DNA of 64,000 nt from Rhabdornis inornatus. Lineage: Eukaryota > Chordata > Aves > Passeriformes > Rhabdornithidae. A program made the position numbers and the translations under genes. Each line of letters opens with the position of its first letter. Positions within the stretch are counted from its first letter, which is position 1. Shown piece by piece: positions 12,101 to 25,657 of this stretch. The stretch covers positions 1,266,178-1,330,177 of the forward strand of contig VWZS01010175.1 in NCBI GenBank assembly GCA_013397075.1, written 5' to 3'. The notes under the pieces were generated by a model, which saw only the letters and a program-made list of their open reading frames with translations, did not search any database and was not told where the DNA came from.

Positions 12101-15100
12101 ATTTCTGCTTAAGTGTTACAGTCAACAAAGTCATCAGCAAACTAGTGAGGAAGTCAAATTTCTTTGAGACTTTCAGATAATTAGGTCTGAAATCAACAAT
12201 GTAGACCTAAGTTCAATACTCAGTTATTCGGGGGTCAGTTACAATTGGCTTCATTGTCTGCTTAAGTCTTGCTTCTCAAAATATATATCAGACAAAAAAA
12301 AGACGGTGGGAACATAGGAATACAAAATGAAGAACTTAACTGTCAGGAAAATAATTCTGGTCATCTGTGAAATTTTAAACTTATCCACATACTCAGGTGT
12401 CTGTTGCTTACAGGAGATTTTATGACACAAGCTTACCGAGTTTTTTCCATAATATTTCTGGAAAAGATAAAATGTCACTTCCATTCAGTCCACACATTTA
12501 AGACCATCATTGCTCTTGCTTCTTCTTCTCTTTTCCTCCTTCTCCTGTTGTTTTATTTTTAAGCCCGTAAGAAGAATTGAATTCTCAAGTAAAAATTAAA
12601 GTTACCAGATCAAACTGGGGGAAAAAAGAGCTTTGAATAAGATAAGAGGATTTAGCTGACCTCAGATGAACACCTGTCACCTTTAAGTGGCCAAGAGCAG
12701 AAATTTAAAAAATAGAGTGAGGATTTTAATGCAAGATATGCCTGCTTGTCCTTCATAATGCTTTGGCATCCTTTGGTTACTGGTGTAAAAGACTTTGCAG
12801 TTGCCCAACACCTCAGTGAAGTTTTATCCTGCAAACAACTTCCTGCTTCTTGAAAAGGTTTTTTTTCTTTTAAAACTGCCAGAGATGTTTTGATATTCTG
12901 GACTGTTTCAATACTGTGCAAGTCTGATTTCTGGTCTTTGATTTTAGAAGGTTTAGCAATTTTGTATGAATTGTTGGATTTCTTCAGGAAGCACATATGG
13001 ACTCTCCACTCAATCCCCACTTATGTGATCTTCACTACCAATCAGCAACAAAATTGTATCTACACTTGCCTATTGTGTTCTTCATCCCACAGTTCTTTCA
13101 TTCATGCTCATGTGTTGGCATTGTCTGTGGATCCAGAAGCAAGTGTGTATAAGGCAATCTCTGGCAAGCTGACAAAACTGAGCAGGGCTAGTGCACTCCA
13201 ATTCACGTTTCCTGAGTAAGCTCTCTGCATACTGATTTGTTGCCCAGAACCACCAGCAGCTCTCTCCACAGAGAAGACACCAATCTAACTGTCCTATTTC
13301 AAATTGAGGTTTCATGCATCTAATTGGTAGAGAGAAGCCTGAGCAGCCAAAGACATTATCTGTATTTCACAAAAGTAGCTTTAAGTGTTTAAGTACCAGA
13401 AAGCGAGAAATGACAAACTGTGTTCTTCCCTCCAGCAATTTGCTGGTTCAGGAGTATCACCACTCTGTTGATGTTATGGAACACCAAGTCAGCTGTTATG
13501 TACCCTGTTTTTCAGACATGTCCCAAAACAAGTGAATGCATATGGATCTAAGTGCTTGGTTGTCTCTGTCTGGGGAATGCAATAATTGACCTACTTTAGT
13601 CTGTGGCATCCAAGTTGCATTAACTCACACCAGCTCAAGCCTAGGAGCCATGGAAATACATATGGAAAAGCTACTCAGCTCAATGGCCATCCTCTTTTAG
13701 GTCTAAGGTCTTCAATGGGAATTAGGTTGGATTTGGCCATAATGCCTTGTATACCTGCCTATTTCCTAGTCAATGAAAGAACTATTAGAGGCATTTATTT
13801 GTCTAATTTCTTCAAGCTGAATCTATATTTTGTTGTTTCTGGCTTTACCTGATTATATTAACATTGGAGTGCTGTTCAATCCATTGTTTTTTCTGAAACT
13901 ATTTCATTTTGTGTGCTACTGAGGAAAGGATAGCATGAATTGGGAAAAAAATCAGTTTTCCTCCAAACTGAATGTTAGTTTTGCATTTGCACTGACATTT
14001 TCTTTGAATAAGTGGTGGCTGTTTTAACACTTAGCTTGAAATCCAGCAGAGAGACAGCTCACAGCACATTGCTGCTTTTGGTCCTCGAGACCTAAAGGCA
14101 AACTTCAAGGTAAACTGTTACTACACAGGGTATAGGAAGACAAAACCAAAACATGTTCAGAAAGCACCTGGAAACCTCCCCATCTAGTAAGGTGTAGTTT
14201 TATAGGAAAAATAAACCACTGTGTATCTTTCATCATCACACATCTGTTTGTAAGTAACATTGCATATCTGCTTTTCAAGGACATTGTGTAGAAACCAAAA
14301 CACAGGACAAACTGCCGCCAGACACTTTCACACTGGTCCTCAAAACTGAAGTTCTTTCTCTGAATGTTTCCTGACCATAACTGCAAGGTTAAAGAAATCT
14401 CTTAATAAAATATTTTTATAGTTACATAATTTTTTATATATTATCAACATCTAAAACTATGATAGAATATGCCGAATGGAAATTAATGCGGTTCAATTTT
14501 TCACTTAATTCGGAGTTAAAATTTTGGGTGAAGAATGTTTGCAGATTTATCTATACCCTGCAGTCGCCAAAGTTAAAATAGGAAACTGGCTGCCAGGCTC
14601 TACCACTACGTAAACATTTTTTTCTTCCATATAGTTACCGAAATATATTAAAAAATATTAGGAGTATGAAATAATAATGTGTACAATAAATTTTATTCAA
14701 AATAAGAGTGAGAGGAGTAGGGACCCAAACAGTGAAATCCCAATACCAAAATGGCTCAACTGTCTTACTGTTATCCTGACCCCAAAGAAAGCATCCAATG
14801 GCCAGATCATATTTTCAGTCTGATTCCCTAAAACTGCTTTTGAGAGATATGTCTTCTACACTTAGACTAGTAATGAAGAACTGTGAACGTACATATATTC
14901 CTACAATGAATCTTTTTGTATGTAAAAGTCTATTCTCTATTTAAGATTCAATGTGTGCCTCCTGCTCTTCCTCCCACTATCACTCCTTTTGACTGAATCA
15001 GTAAAAAGTACCTTAGCCATTGACTTCAATGTGAACTTGATTAAGGTCTGATTGTTCAGATTTATACAAAATCAGGTTGAAAATAAAGGTTTTAAGGCAA

Positions 15101-15454
15101 AGGTCTTTACAGGGAGATTGAAGAACTTACTGATGGAAACATTGCTGAGGAAACTTGGGTAGAATAATAGATTTTCAGTCAAGAAATGACCATTTAAAGG
15201 CATAAGAACAGCACTACATGTAAACATAGATAAAGTGTTTATAAATTATCTGTATGTAGTATAATTTGCATAAAATCATCATGAGTGGAATTTCACACAT
15301 GCGATATTTTACTTTAACACACCATAGAAATTTAATACATTTCTGAAGCTTATATTCTGAAGCTTGCCTGCCACCAGGACCATGCCCCAATCAGGGGAGC
15401 ACAGTGTTCACAGTTTCTCAGGGCAATTCCTGAGGTTGCCAGTGAACAGAATAT
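9132..15454. other. Long intron stretch without recognised repeat or gene
   Basis: About 6.3 kb of AT-rich, apparently unique sequence. It includes a small inverted repeat (10373-10400, listed separately) and several unsupported frames, the longest at 10499-10882 and 12652-13020 on the minus strand. A slightly GC-richer patch lies at about 9250-9400 and shows no recognisable peptide. Confidence 0.5.
10373..10400. repeat. Short inverted repeat (13-base arms, 2-base loop)
   Basis: ctaatcctcagtt and aactgaggtttag are reverse complements except for one T-T mismatch, separated by 'ca'. It could form a tight hairpin. No T tract or Pol III signals were seen beside it. Confidence 0.85.
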
Positions 15455-16082
15455 GGGCTGGCAGTGTGCCCATATTGGGAGTTGGCCAAGAAGGCCAATG
15501 GCATCCCGGCTTGTATCAGCAATAGTGTGGCCAGCAGAACCAGGGCAGTGATTGCGCCTCTGTACTTGGCAATGCTGAGGCCACACCTTGGGTACTGTGT
15601 CCAGTTTGGGTCTCTCATTACAAAAAGACACTGAGGAGCTGGAGCATGTCCAGAGAAGGGCAATGAAGCTGGGGAAGGGTCTGGAGCACAAGTCCTGTGA
15701 GGAAAAGCTGAGGGAGCTGGGGTTGTTTAGGCTGGAGAAAAGAAGGCTCAGGGGAGACCTGATCCCTCTGCAACCACCTGAAAGGAGGGTGCAGCCAGGT
15801 GGAGATCAGTCTCTTCTTCCGAGTAAGAAGCAATGCAATGAGAGGATATGTCCTTAAATTGCACAAGCGAAAGTTTAGATTTAATATTAGGAAAAAATTC
15901 TTAATGGAGAGGGTTGTCAAGCATTGAGACCAGCTGCCTAGGGAAGCGGTTCAGTCACCACATGTAGATGTGGCACTCAGGCACATGGTTTACTGGTGGA
16001 TTTGGCAGTGTTAATTTAATGTTTGGAGTCAGTTATCTTAAAGATCTTTTTCAACCTAAACAATTCTATGATTCTTTCATTC

Positions 16083-16085
<3 letters not shown>
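15455..16085 (+). mobile_element. CR1 LINE 3' portion, sense, with tail
   Basis: A long match to the avian CR1 3' end: 'ggctggcagtgtgcccatat', 'gccaagaaggccaatggcat', 'gagaagggcaatgaagctgg', 'gggttgtcaagcattgagac' and finally the octamer-type tail 'attctatgattctttcattc'. It is 5' truncated to about 630 bases. The upstream part corresponds to the C-terminus of ORF2, with frameshifts and stops; the rest is the 3' UTR. The tail runs directly into an AC repeat. Confidence 0.95.
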
Positions 16086-16120
<35 letters not shown>

Positions 16121-16128
16121 AAAAAAAG
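16086..16128. repeat. (AC)n microsatellite and A-rich run at the CR1 tail
   Basis: An uninterrupted AC run covers 16086-16116 (31 bases), followed by an A-rich run to about 16128. It begins at the last CR1 tail unit. Confidence 0.95.
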
Positions 16129-19100
16129 AAATTAATAAGCCTTGACAGATATACTGTATTAATAGTGCTGATGTTGTGAGGTAGAACTTATGCACTGGGT
16201 TATGTAAAGCACTAAGTTATTCTTGCTGCTGCCTAAGATATGACAAGGAAGAGATTGTCACTTAGCAGGAGAAAGAAACATGTTAACTAAATATGTTGGA
16301 TTATTTTCTTTTTTTACTATCAGAATTATTTTCCTGGTGACTGTATATTGGTCCTTACTAGGAGGAGTAAGTACCTATCAAGGAAATGTTAGATTTCTAT
16401 GGAGTGGTTGAGCTCACTGCTTAACCAAGCAATAATCCATTTCAGCACTTCTTTCTCTTGTCTTCGCATTCCTGCACACATACACACACACACACATTCC
16501 CAGGTGTTGTGTTGGCAGCTAAAGTAGTGGGAGAACTTGCTGTTCTTGTGCTTGTTATAGGAGAGGTGAACTGGACAATCTTCCTTTGCACAAACTCATA
16601 GCTGTTGAGGTTCACTCACCTGTGCTTATGATCAAGTATATTTCAAAATACTAATGGAAAGAGGGGACTAAAGTGCATACCAGCCTATGAGCACCCAAAC
16701 TAACTGCAGATAATGGCATACAAAGGTTGCTATTTCAGCTTGTAATGGCTGTGTTATTATCACCTGATAGGTATTTATGTATATACCATGAAATGTTGAT
16801 ATATTTACACATAGATCACAGAAAGCACTACTCGGTCCAGTATTTTTGAAGGCAATCTTAACAGTGAGGAAAAAATACAGTCAACAAGTACCGAAAGTTA
16901 CTCTAGGTTTTCTGTACTATGTAGATTTTGGTTTTTGTGTCTTTATTTTTGCCTTTTTGGGTCAAAGCTGAAGCATTGTTCGGAGTTGCACTTTCTTGCT
17001 CATTTTTATCAGTAACTAAGGGCTCAATTATACTTTGCTGTCAAGTTGACATCCTATGAAAACAGTAAGAATAAACAAATGCATTCTGATGGAACCATTT
17101 TTCACTATTATATTTTCACCTAAATGTATCCGCAGCATGATCCAAAAAGCCTCAGAAGTAAAATGTTTCCTAAATGCTCTAAGATACTCAAATATAATGC
17201 TATGTTTAATGTGAAAGTGGCAAATGGACAGGGGTGAAGAATAATGGAAGTTTTGGCAGATGAAAATGCTTATAAATGTGTTTATTTGTAGGAAAAGTTA
17301 AGTGCTTATAATTCAGAGAGTATTGTATGAGTTGAGAAGTTGCTAAGACATATAAAACTTGATGGGGAAAAAGTAGAGGAAAGATGTTCTTGGAAGCTAA
17401 GATCAAGCATAATATTTAATAGCCAGAAATTCATATCACCTAGGGTCAGAACTTATCTGAGGTAACTAAGTTAAAAATAGAGTGACCTGATACTGTTTCT
17501 ATGATCTCTGCAGAAAATTAGGCCTCTCCCCGGGAAAATTACATCTTGTGCTTGTTCTATCGTGTTCAAGAGCGGACATGCTCTCACCAGTAAAGGAGAG
17601 GGAACAGAGAGCCACTAGAGGCCATTTAATGCATGGACTGGCCTTTAACTAGTCCAAGGTAAAACTGCCCAATAATGTGGACATCCCATGAACGTAACAA
17701 AACTTCCGCTAAATGCAAAGATGGGAATTGCCTTAAGTGTTTTCCATTTGTCACAGAAGTCCTAAATTCTTTCCTCTCCTTTTTGCACAACTGTAGAAAA
17801 CACAGCTGTGCATTTTACTTGTGATTTTTTTTCAAATGGACTTCTAGTTCATTTTTTTAAATTACTCTGTAAGTTGATTTTATTTATTATGCTTAGGGTT
17901 TCATTAGAGAAGTCAATAGTAGTGTTCACACATTTCTTAAAAGACCAGAAGATTAGTTTCTGCCTGATATATAGGTATATTGGTATAGTCTTACCAAAAA
18001 ACATATTATTAAACTCAAAATTATACTTTCTTTTTTTACAAACCCTATTCATCCAAGTATTCAGTATCTCAGGGGTCAGAAGTTAACTTTGCAGATGATG
18101 GATAAACATTAAATAAGGCAGAATCAACCTTAATTTCTTTATATGTAAAATGTGGTGCTTCATAATTAACTTAGAAAGTGGGACTGTCGTTGAAATTAAA
18201 TGGAAAATGTCCTCTTTAATCTGTTGTTCCAGGTGTATGTAGATTATTCATTACTGGAATAAGGAGACCTTGTAACTTAAAGAACAGGTGAAGACACCAC
18301 AAAAGAGGAGAGGCAGTATATGGTTTATAGAGTTCAGCTGCTATGCATACTTGTCACAGAATTGCAATTAGATTTTCTTATTAATCATTATAGAAAAGAA
18401 TTTCTAAGCAAAACAAAATAAAACAAAACTACAAATGTAATAGGCAAAAAACTTACAACTGTTGGTTAGTACCTTCAGGGATGAGAAATGCCTGATTATA
18501 GAATCCTTTTCAGCATTAATATTATTTACTTACTCTTTTCCAAAGACAGGAATCTATATCCTAGGACATGACTAATTTTGTTCTGATTGCTGTCAAAAAT
18601 ATTTCCTGATTTTTTTCTGGCATGAGGCAAAGGGAGGATTTTTGAGCCATCACATCAATTGAAATGGTGGTCAGAGAGCAATAACAGCAGGAAAAAGTGA
18701 AAATTTCACTTCCCCATCTCTTTAATGTGGATGAAGTGGGTCTGAAATAGGCTTTGGCATGTATCAGCCATAAAGCCGCCAAGAACTGTCCTTGTAAATA
18801 TTCGAATGGTAGTGTTTGCTGCTTAAAACAGGTGTAATTTGAACTATTTGTAAGAGGATTTTTTTTCTAGATGTAAGATTCTTTAAAGCAAATATACACA
18901 CTAAAAAAAATTGTGCAGATAAATGAACTACTTGAATATCAACATTTCTGCCTTAGTATTTTGTCTTTTCCAAATACTTATGCTCTATTTAGCCAGGTAG
19001 ACTTGCTTTTGAATATTATTCACTTTGAGAAGAGTGGTTGTTTTTCACCCTGGGACTTTAACTTGTTTTTGGTGTTTCTTTTGTGGTTAGTTTGTTTTTA

Positions 19101-21663
19101 TAAGAATTGATAGATTGCTGGGTTTTCTTTTTTTACAGACTATGAAATGAACCTGGCAAAGGGTTACTTCCTCAGTAAATTTGAACAACCATTTTTGGGA
19201 TGTGCTTGGAAATTTTAGAGGGTCTCATCTCAAAGCATGTGTTTCAGCTAATGAGAGAATTGACTTTGGATTGTTCCATAAATTGTATTCGGGCTTAGTC
19301 AGAAAGGTGCAAACTGATTTACTGTGAGAGAAATCTCTTCTGCCTCAGGAAGCTGTGGAGATGGCAGACTGTGGAATATCAGCCACCATTTCACCATGTT
19401 TAAAAGGCAGCTGTAGTTGGAGCTAACAGCCTACACTAGGGTTGGCCATACTGTGAGAGGGAAGAATCTGTTTGATCTTGTAGTCTCATCTCCACGCCTT
19501 ATCAGTCATCCTACTTCATAATGTAGTGGACTAAAAAGTACTAAAAATTTTTCATCTGTCTGTTAATATTTTATATGTCCAATAATATAGTTTGAATCGT
19601 TTATTTAAGAGACTAAAATTTTACATTGCACCAAAACTTACTTTCTGATCTAGTGATTAATTACACAAATTGAAAAATTTCTTACCTCTTTGTTTCTATA
19701 ACAGGGAAAAAATGTATTCCCATTTCTCTTGTACAGATTTTATATGCTTTATTCTAGTTTTAGTGCATATTTTACATCAAAAGAAAAAAAGTATCTCAGT
19801 GGCCTTGCTAAGATGAGAAACAAACACTTGTAATTGAAAGCTGACCTTAACTGGCGTATTTATTTTTGTAGAGACTTATTCAGAATCACATTTCTTCAAA
19901 CCTGGAGGCCCTCAGGTTGGCCCAGCTAGTCTGGCTCATTAAGCCAAAGTGAAAAGCACGAAGTTACCTTATTTAACAGAATTTCGGATGATCCTTACTT
20001 TTGGTGAATCACGTGCCTTATGTTTGGAATGCATTTGTCATAGACTTCTTCAAATAAGCAATGACAAGACTTCAGCATCTCCAAAAAGCTGTTCTCATCT
20101 CCAGTCACATCAATTAACTTTAGGACCTTGCTCTCTTTCTTTAGCAGCGATACGGAAGAAAATAACTCTTCTTTACATTCTTTATCTATATGCATGACAT
20201 TAGATGGGAAAAATTCCAGTCTGTCGATATTAATGAGCAATATAGTATTTTGTAGCTGTTAAATTAGAGATTGTTAGGATTTTATCATAGGTACTTATGT
20301 TAAAGCTGCTCCTTCTTAATTAAATGACCTAAATACAATTTTTAATGACATTTTATTCAGCAGTTATTGGTTAGTCATTGTGGAAATTATTCTGAAAGGA
20401 GAACAGACCAAGGTAATGATTTTCTGTAGAAATTGGCTGCTTTAAAGGCAACAAATGTACAGTTTTAATGCAGTTTAGTGTTCTTGTGTATTAATAGAGT
20501 TGACTGAATAATAGAAAATAGATTGTTGAATATGTTTGAGTAAAAGTAGACCAATTTTCCTTTATGTAAATTAGTATTTCTGAAAATGCTCAGTTTTGTA
20601 AATTGTAAATGAGTTAATCACAGTATTTATGTGAGGAACCTGCTGTTAGCTGGTCAGCAGCTGAAGAATTTTGTTTTTACATAAGAGATCTAAATACATG
20701 GCTAACTAGTCAGGCATAAAATTATCTAATTAAAATACACAGTCTGTAAATAAGTCAATTGTAAACATAATTTCCTAAATTCTGGTTGCAAATACTACTT
20801 AATAATGAGGACATCAACACAAATAGAAAATTATCAGCATTAGAAAAACCTCCTTCCTGAATCTTATAACCTGTACAACTTGCAATGGTATTTCATCATA
20901 TATCCTAACATTATATAAGGGTTATGACATAGAGTTTGTATGTGGTTCTAGCCATGAAAGTTGTTAAGTAATATATTTTCTGTTTTCATCATAGTCTGTA
21001 ACTCACATTCTCCCTGTTGCTCCTCCACATACTAGATGACTCACTGTAATTAAATTGGCTTTTTTTTTTTTCTTTTTTTAAGAAAGGACCTGATAATTCA
21101 AACAAATTTAGATGGCTTATTGACTGGGAACTCAGTTACTCAAATCAGCAGCATGGATATAAATCATGTGTAGCAATGCTGCAGGTAAGTCATGAAATAG
21201 ATCAAGCTCAAGTTTATGCAGTACTGCTGCAGTACCTCACTTGATCACATTGGATGTGCTTAGATTTTATTCATCTTTTTACTGCTGTTTTTTGCTGTGT
21301 TCGTGGTTAACACTGCAATTAGCACAGAGGTCTTTGTAGCACTTACATTAAAAGCGTAACATTAGCATGAGTGTTAAGTGTCCTGAGAATATAGCTCGTG
21401 TCTGTATAACTTAAGAATTTATGTTGTTGGAAAGGTTTTTAAAACCCAACTTTAAAGAGTTATGTAAAAAGTTATGTAAGTGCATAAAAGGATACATAAC
21501 TTTGGTTGGCAGAAAAAAAATCTTGACCAATAGGAACTGGAAATATGACTAAGGTGTGAATATTGTATTAACTGAAGCCTTTTTTTGATACCTAGTATTC
21601 CATAACCAGTCACAACATGTGCTTAAAATTTTTTTCAAGTAAATGTTATTTGTGAATCCTGTG
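16129..21663. other. Long intron stretch without recognised gene
   Basis: AT-rich sequence with a short CA run at 16479-16496 and A-rich patches near 18410-18432. A weak resemblance to CR1 at 19300-19470 is too poor to call. A 20-base sequence at 20591-20610 recurs at 48699 (listed separately). No exon was recognised. Confidence 0.5.
20591..20610 (+). repeat. 20-base sequence shared with 48699-48718 (copy 1)
   Basis: cagttttgtaaattgtaaat occurs here and, identically and in the same orientation, at 48699-48718. The flanks are not alike, so this is not an obvious transposon pair. Confidence 0.9.
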
Positions 21664-22106
21664 TTCTTTTCCTATAGCACATCAGTGCTTAAGACAGTTT
21701 TCTCCCATAAATTTAGGTGCATGAGTGCTTGAAGACTGTGCCATTTGCTGGACACCAGTGTTCTTCATGGGCTGCTCAGGGTATCTACAGTATTTCATCC
21801 TCTGGCAGAGTGAAGTGCCTGAAACCACCACATCATCCTCTCTTCTATTGTTCCTGTATCTCATTCTGGCTTGGGCACTTGGCACTGGCATGCCACGCTC
21901 TGAGAAAACAATGTTCTTCATACAGATGGGATGGCCTTGGCAGTGCAATGTACTCTCACCACCTCAACCCACAGTTGACTGGCAGCTGTGTCCTGGAAAA
22001 CTGGCATATTACCTTGCAAGGGGCACATTGCCATCCACAGACAATCAGGCACCTCGGCAGCAAAATGATCACAAATGAATATCAGCTGTTAACGTTCAAG
22101 GACTGA
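21664..22106. other. GC-richer island with overlapping frames and an acceptor-like 5' edge
   Basis: This about 440-base patch is richer in G and C than its surroundings and is open in two plus frames (21717-22106, 129 codons; 21725-22078, 117 codons) and one minus frame (21682-21948, 88 codons). The sequence gtgttcttttcctatag, a fair splice acceptor, ends at about 21678. No peptide in any frame matches a family I know. It may be an old repeat of another family, a noncoding exon or chance. Confidence 0.3.
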
Positions 22107-23485
22107 TTCCAAGTCATTTGGGTTGGCTAGAAGCATGAAGTCTTTATTCTCTTTATTCCTAAATGCACAAGTCTCTATTGCACACTGCCTGCTCTCTTTC
22201 CCATAAATAAGTCTAAATTGAAGAGTAATTCTCCATACAATATTTACAGCACAGATATCTGTGCTCTTTCATGAGTACATAGAGATAGGCAGTTTTCAGG
22301 AGTATTTTGAATTGAAAAATCAGAAAATATACTGAACATTTTTTGATATCGTATCTTAACCATGCTCTGAGAAGCAGACTGTGGTCAGTAGTGAGCTACA
22401 CTGATGTCAAGTTTAATAAATTAATGTTTCATAGCAACTGTCTTTCCAGAATAAAAGGTAGGACAGAAATGAATTATCTGACTCTTGCCCATAGTTATGA
22501 GCACAGATCATACCTTTCTTAACCAGGAAATCAGATAGTGCAATGAAATAATGCAATGAAAAGCATATATTAGGAAAACTTAGCTACCATTTTAAAATGT
22601 GATTTTGGTCTGAAAAAGGTGTCAAGGAGACATCTTGAATTAATTTTTCTTCATAAATTTATCATATTTTAACAGATTTCCTAAAATAAAATAGAAGGAG
22701 CTTTGAATTAGCAAACCTGAAAGTTAAAATAAGCTCGGTTTGGCTCATATGAAGATTTACTGAGCCAGGATCCCTACATAGTTCTGTCTTGTCTCCAGAT
22801 GAATGGGACATTTGCAAAAAAGATTAGGATGGTACACTGAACAGTTATGGAGACCTAAAAGCAAGAATAAAATTAAATTAATTCTCATATATTTCTGTTC
22901 AGTTTGTAGGGATAAGAAGAGTGGAAAAGACTGGTCTTTGATTTTTCTTGCCAGACACTGAATGCATATAGCTGGCTGGAATGCTAATACCATGATGACA
23001 TTTTTGCATACTGTATTCTCAGACTAGAAATGAATTCTGATTTATCACACAGCTCTTAGGGCAATTTTATTTGACCTTTTCTAAATAGTACCTCCATTTA
23101 TCACTGGGCAACTGACAAAGTCTCTTTTCCCTGTGACATGGTATTTGTTAGAAAATATGAAAGTTGAGGTTGGTTTTAAATTACTGGCCTCACATAGTTT
23201 TATTATGAAAAAGGCTAATAAAGTGCCCTGCCCACCCCAAATGTTCAGTAGTGTTGGAACATTTTAATTGTGAGGTTTTTTCATTGCATCATTTTTTCCC
23301 AGGTAATTTTAGACAAGGTACATGGAAAATAAAAAGGGATGGGGGAGTGAACCCTGGGTTCAAAGTGGCACCAATTAACTCACGTTAACCCTGTCACCAT
23401 GTGGAGTGAACGATGTCTTACACACATTTATGCACAAACTAAACTTCTTTTTTTTTTTTAAGAGGAGTGAGTAACCTTGGATCCT
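22107..23485. other. Intron without recognised features
   Basis: AT-rich sequence ending in a T tract (about 23450-23459) just before the G-rich run below. No exon or repeat family was recognised. Confidence 0.55.
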
Positions 23486-23515
23486 GGGGGTGGCGGGGGG
23501 GGAAGGTGCGGGGGG
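23486..23515 (+). other. G-rich run, possible G-quadruplex
   Basis: G5, G8 and G6 runs are separated by tggc and aaggtgc. The G8 run can supply two tracts, giving four G tracts within 30 bases on the sense (transcript) strand. Confidence 0.7.
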
Positions 23516-25657
23516 AATGGTATGTGCCAGTTTTCAGGACCACTATGTCCTTTCACAGCAAAATATTATCAGGATCATCATGTTGAATTTCGGCTGGGCT
23601 CTGTGCTGTAACTGCCAGCAGAGCAGTGATACTCAGTAAGCTGGCTGCCAGCTGGGCTGAGAAAACTCACAGCAGGGTGGGCAAGCACACAAGAACCCCA
23701 TGTGGAAGGACACATCCGAAATGCGGCTCTCATCCAGCCGCTCTGAGGATCTCTGGAGTGCAATCTCTCCAGCTGCAGGTTTCTCACAAACAATGCAAAT
23801 AGTATGAAATCTTTGGGCATTCCAGTAAGCAACAAATTTACAAGGAAATAATATTCTGTCAGCACTTTGCTCACAGCAGACTGTAAGGTTATGAGAAATC
23901 AAGCTTTAAAACCATAGGACTGTAATTTTTTGAAAATAACTGACATTTCAGTAGGTGGAGGTGTTCAAGTTTATGCTCCTTTGTTTTATAAAGTCAGCCC
24001 ACATTACTAAGCTCACAAGGTGAACTCACTGTGAGAATTAGCATTCACTGTTTGCCAAGCTTTCTAGGCCTTTGTTTCAGGGAGCAGAGATGGTGCTAAT
24101 TGCAGGGAGTGGGGCTGTGCAGCCAAGGAGACATGAGTGATATTATGTGAAGGTACCTATCCCACATTCTAATGGGAAGGTTAAACATTCTCTGCTTCCA
24201 TCACGATAAATCCTTGTCTGTCTGGACCACTGAGCCGCTTCTCCAGGAGAGACATCATGCCTATGAATAATTCTGGCAACATTTTAAAGCAAATTAGAGT
24301 ATGGCTTTATGGCATTTTCCACACTATCCTCACACAGAAAGGATTGTAGATGTCAATTATTTTATCTTTTAAAGAGAGAGATGAGATTCTCTGTACATTT
24401 CTTGATACACTGCATTGATGGAAATGCTGTGATGATGAGTTTACAAGACCTCTAAGGCTGATTAATTGCACATAAAATAGTAGTATGAGAGAATCCTGTT
24501 AAGAACAAAGAAACTATAAAATGATCCAGATGCAGCTGCATCTCAACATTACTTCATATGCTGGCTGTTAAACATCTTGCAAATGCTGTTGACTCCTCTT
24601 GAATGCAGTTCTTGTTAACTGTACACTAATCCTATTTGTATTCAGTGGCTATGTAAATTTCTTTTTATAGGGTTGTTTTTTTTCTTTATTTCCCTGGAAA
24701 ATTGCACTTGTATACAAGAGATCCTGATGATATTCATATGAGGAACCAATCTATTGCACACCGAGAGGCATGACAATCAATGCAAAACAGTATTATGAAT
24801 CTCAGGTGCATGTGTGAGACAATCTTATAGCTTAAAAGAAACAGAATAATCTCTTAATAAACTTATTCTCTGAATATCACATTTAAAATATATTTTATTG
24901 CTCTATCCAATGAGCACTCTGTGGCATTTTGTACTTGCTGTTCTGTTACTGTTTGTGACGTGTCAGTATGTTGACTTTGTACATAATTTCTGACCTGGCC
25001 AAAGACCTAAAAACATACTCATCTTTAAATCTGAGATACTAATTCAAAACTAAGGTCATCACTTAAATACTTTTCTAAATCAGGGCCAGAGTCTCCACAA
25101 ATAAAATGCAATATGAATATTGAATTTGCAGAAATAGATTTTTCTATTTTAAAGAGAATAAGATGTATTACTTTTACACAGTGCTTTTGGAATGTTTAAC
25201 TATTTAGCAGAAAACACATAGAAAGAATAAGTATTTTTTTCTACAACCAGTGATTCATGTCTTTTAGCACACCAGTGCAAGATGGTATTGTTATCAGAAG
25301 TAATGTTAAATAATTAGTAGTCAGAGAGCACTGTCATGCTCATTGTTATGGCCAATTAGTAAGGATTAAAGATAAAATGTGCTAATTTTTTTTTATTAGA
25401 TAGGTAAAAAAAGATTGCCATGTTTAAATATCTCCTATTTTAAACTACAACATTCTTTCAGAGGTTGGTTTGCTCAAGAATTGGTACTTTTATAATACTT
25501 ACAATAAAACGATTGCAAATATACAATTGAACTATGTAACCTGATGTTTTGGTAAAAATGAGATTTTTCCAGAGTTTGAGAGAAGCCTGCATGTCTCTAA
25601 TGGAAGCTTTTTCTCTTTCATTATGACATTGTTTACGAATGGCGCTCTTCAATTTAG
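23516..25657. other. Intron without recognised gene
   Basis: Apparently unique sequence. It includes a 16-base perfect palindrome at 24528-24543 (agatgcagctgcatct) centred on the E-box CAGCTG. Two minus-strand frames near 23578-23902 lack any recognisable domain. Confidence 0.5.

Noticed and set aside
12652..13020. 122-codon minus-strand frame
   Set aside because: Low-complexity, lysine/serine-rich peptide without motifs; no supporting signals.
19300..19470. Weak resemblance to the CR1 3' region (ctgtggagatggcagactgt)
   Set aside because: Too diverged and short to align by eye; order of landmarks uncertain.
24429..24461. C/D-box snoRNA-like pair (gtgatga ... ctga)
   Set aside because: Only about 33 bases between box C and box D ends, no terminal stem, no internal C'/D' boxes.
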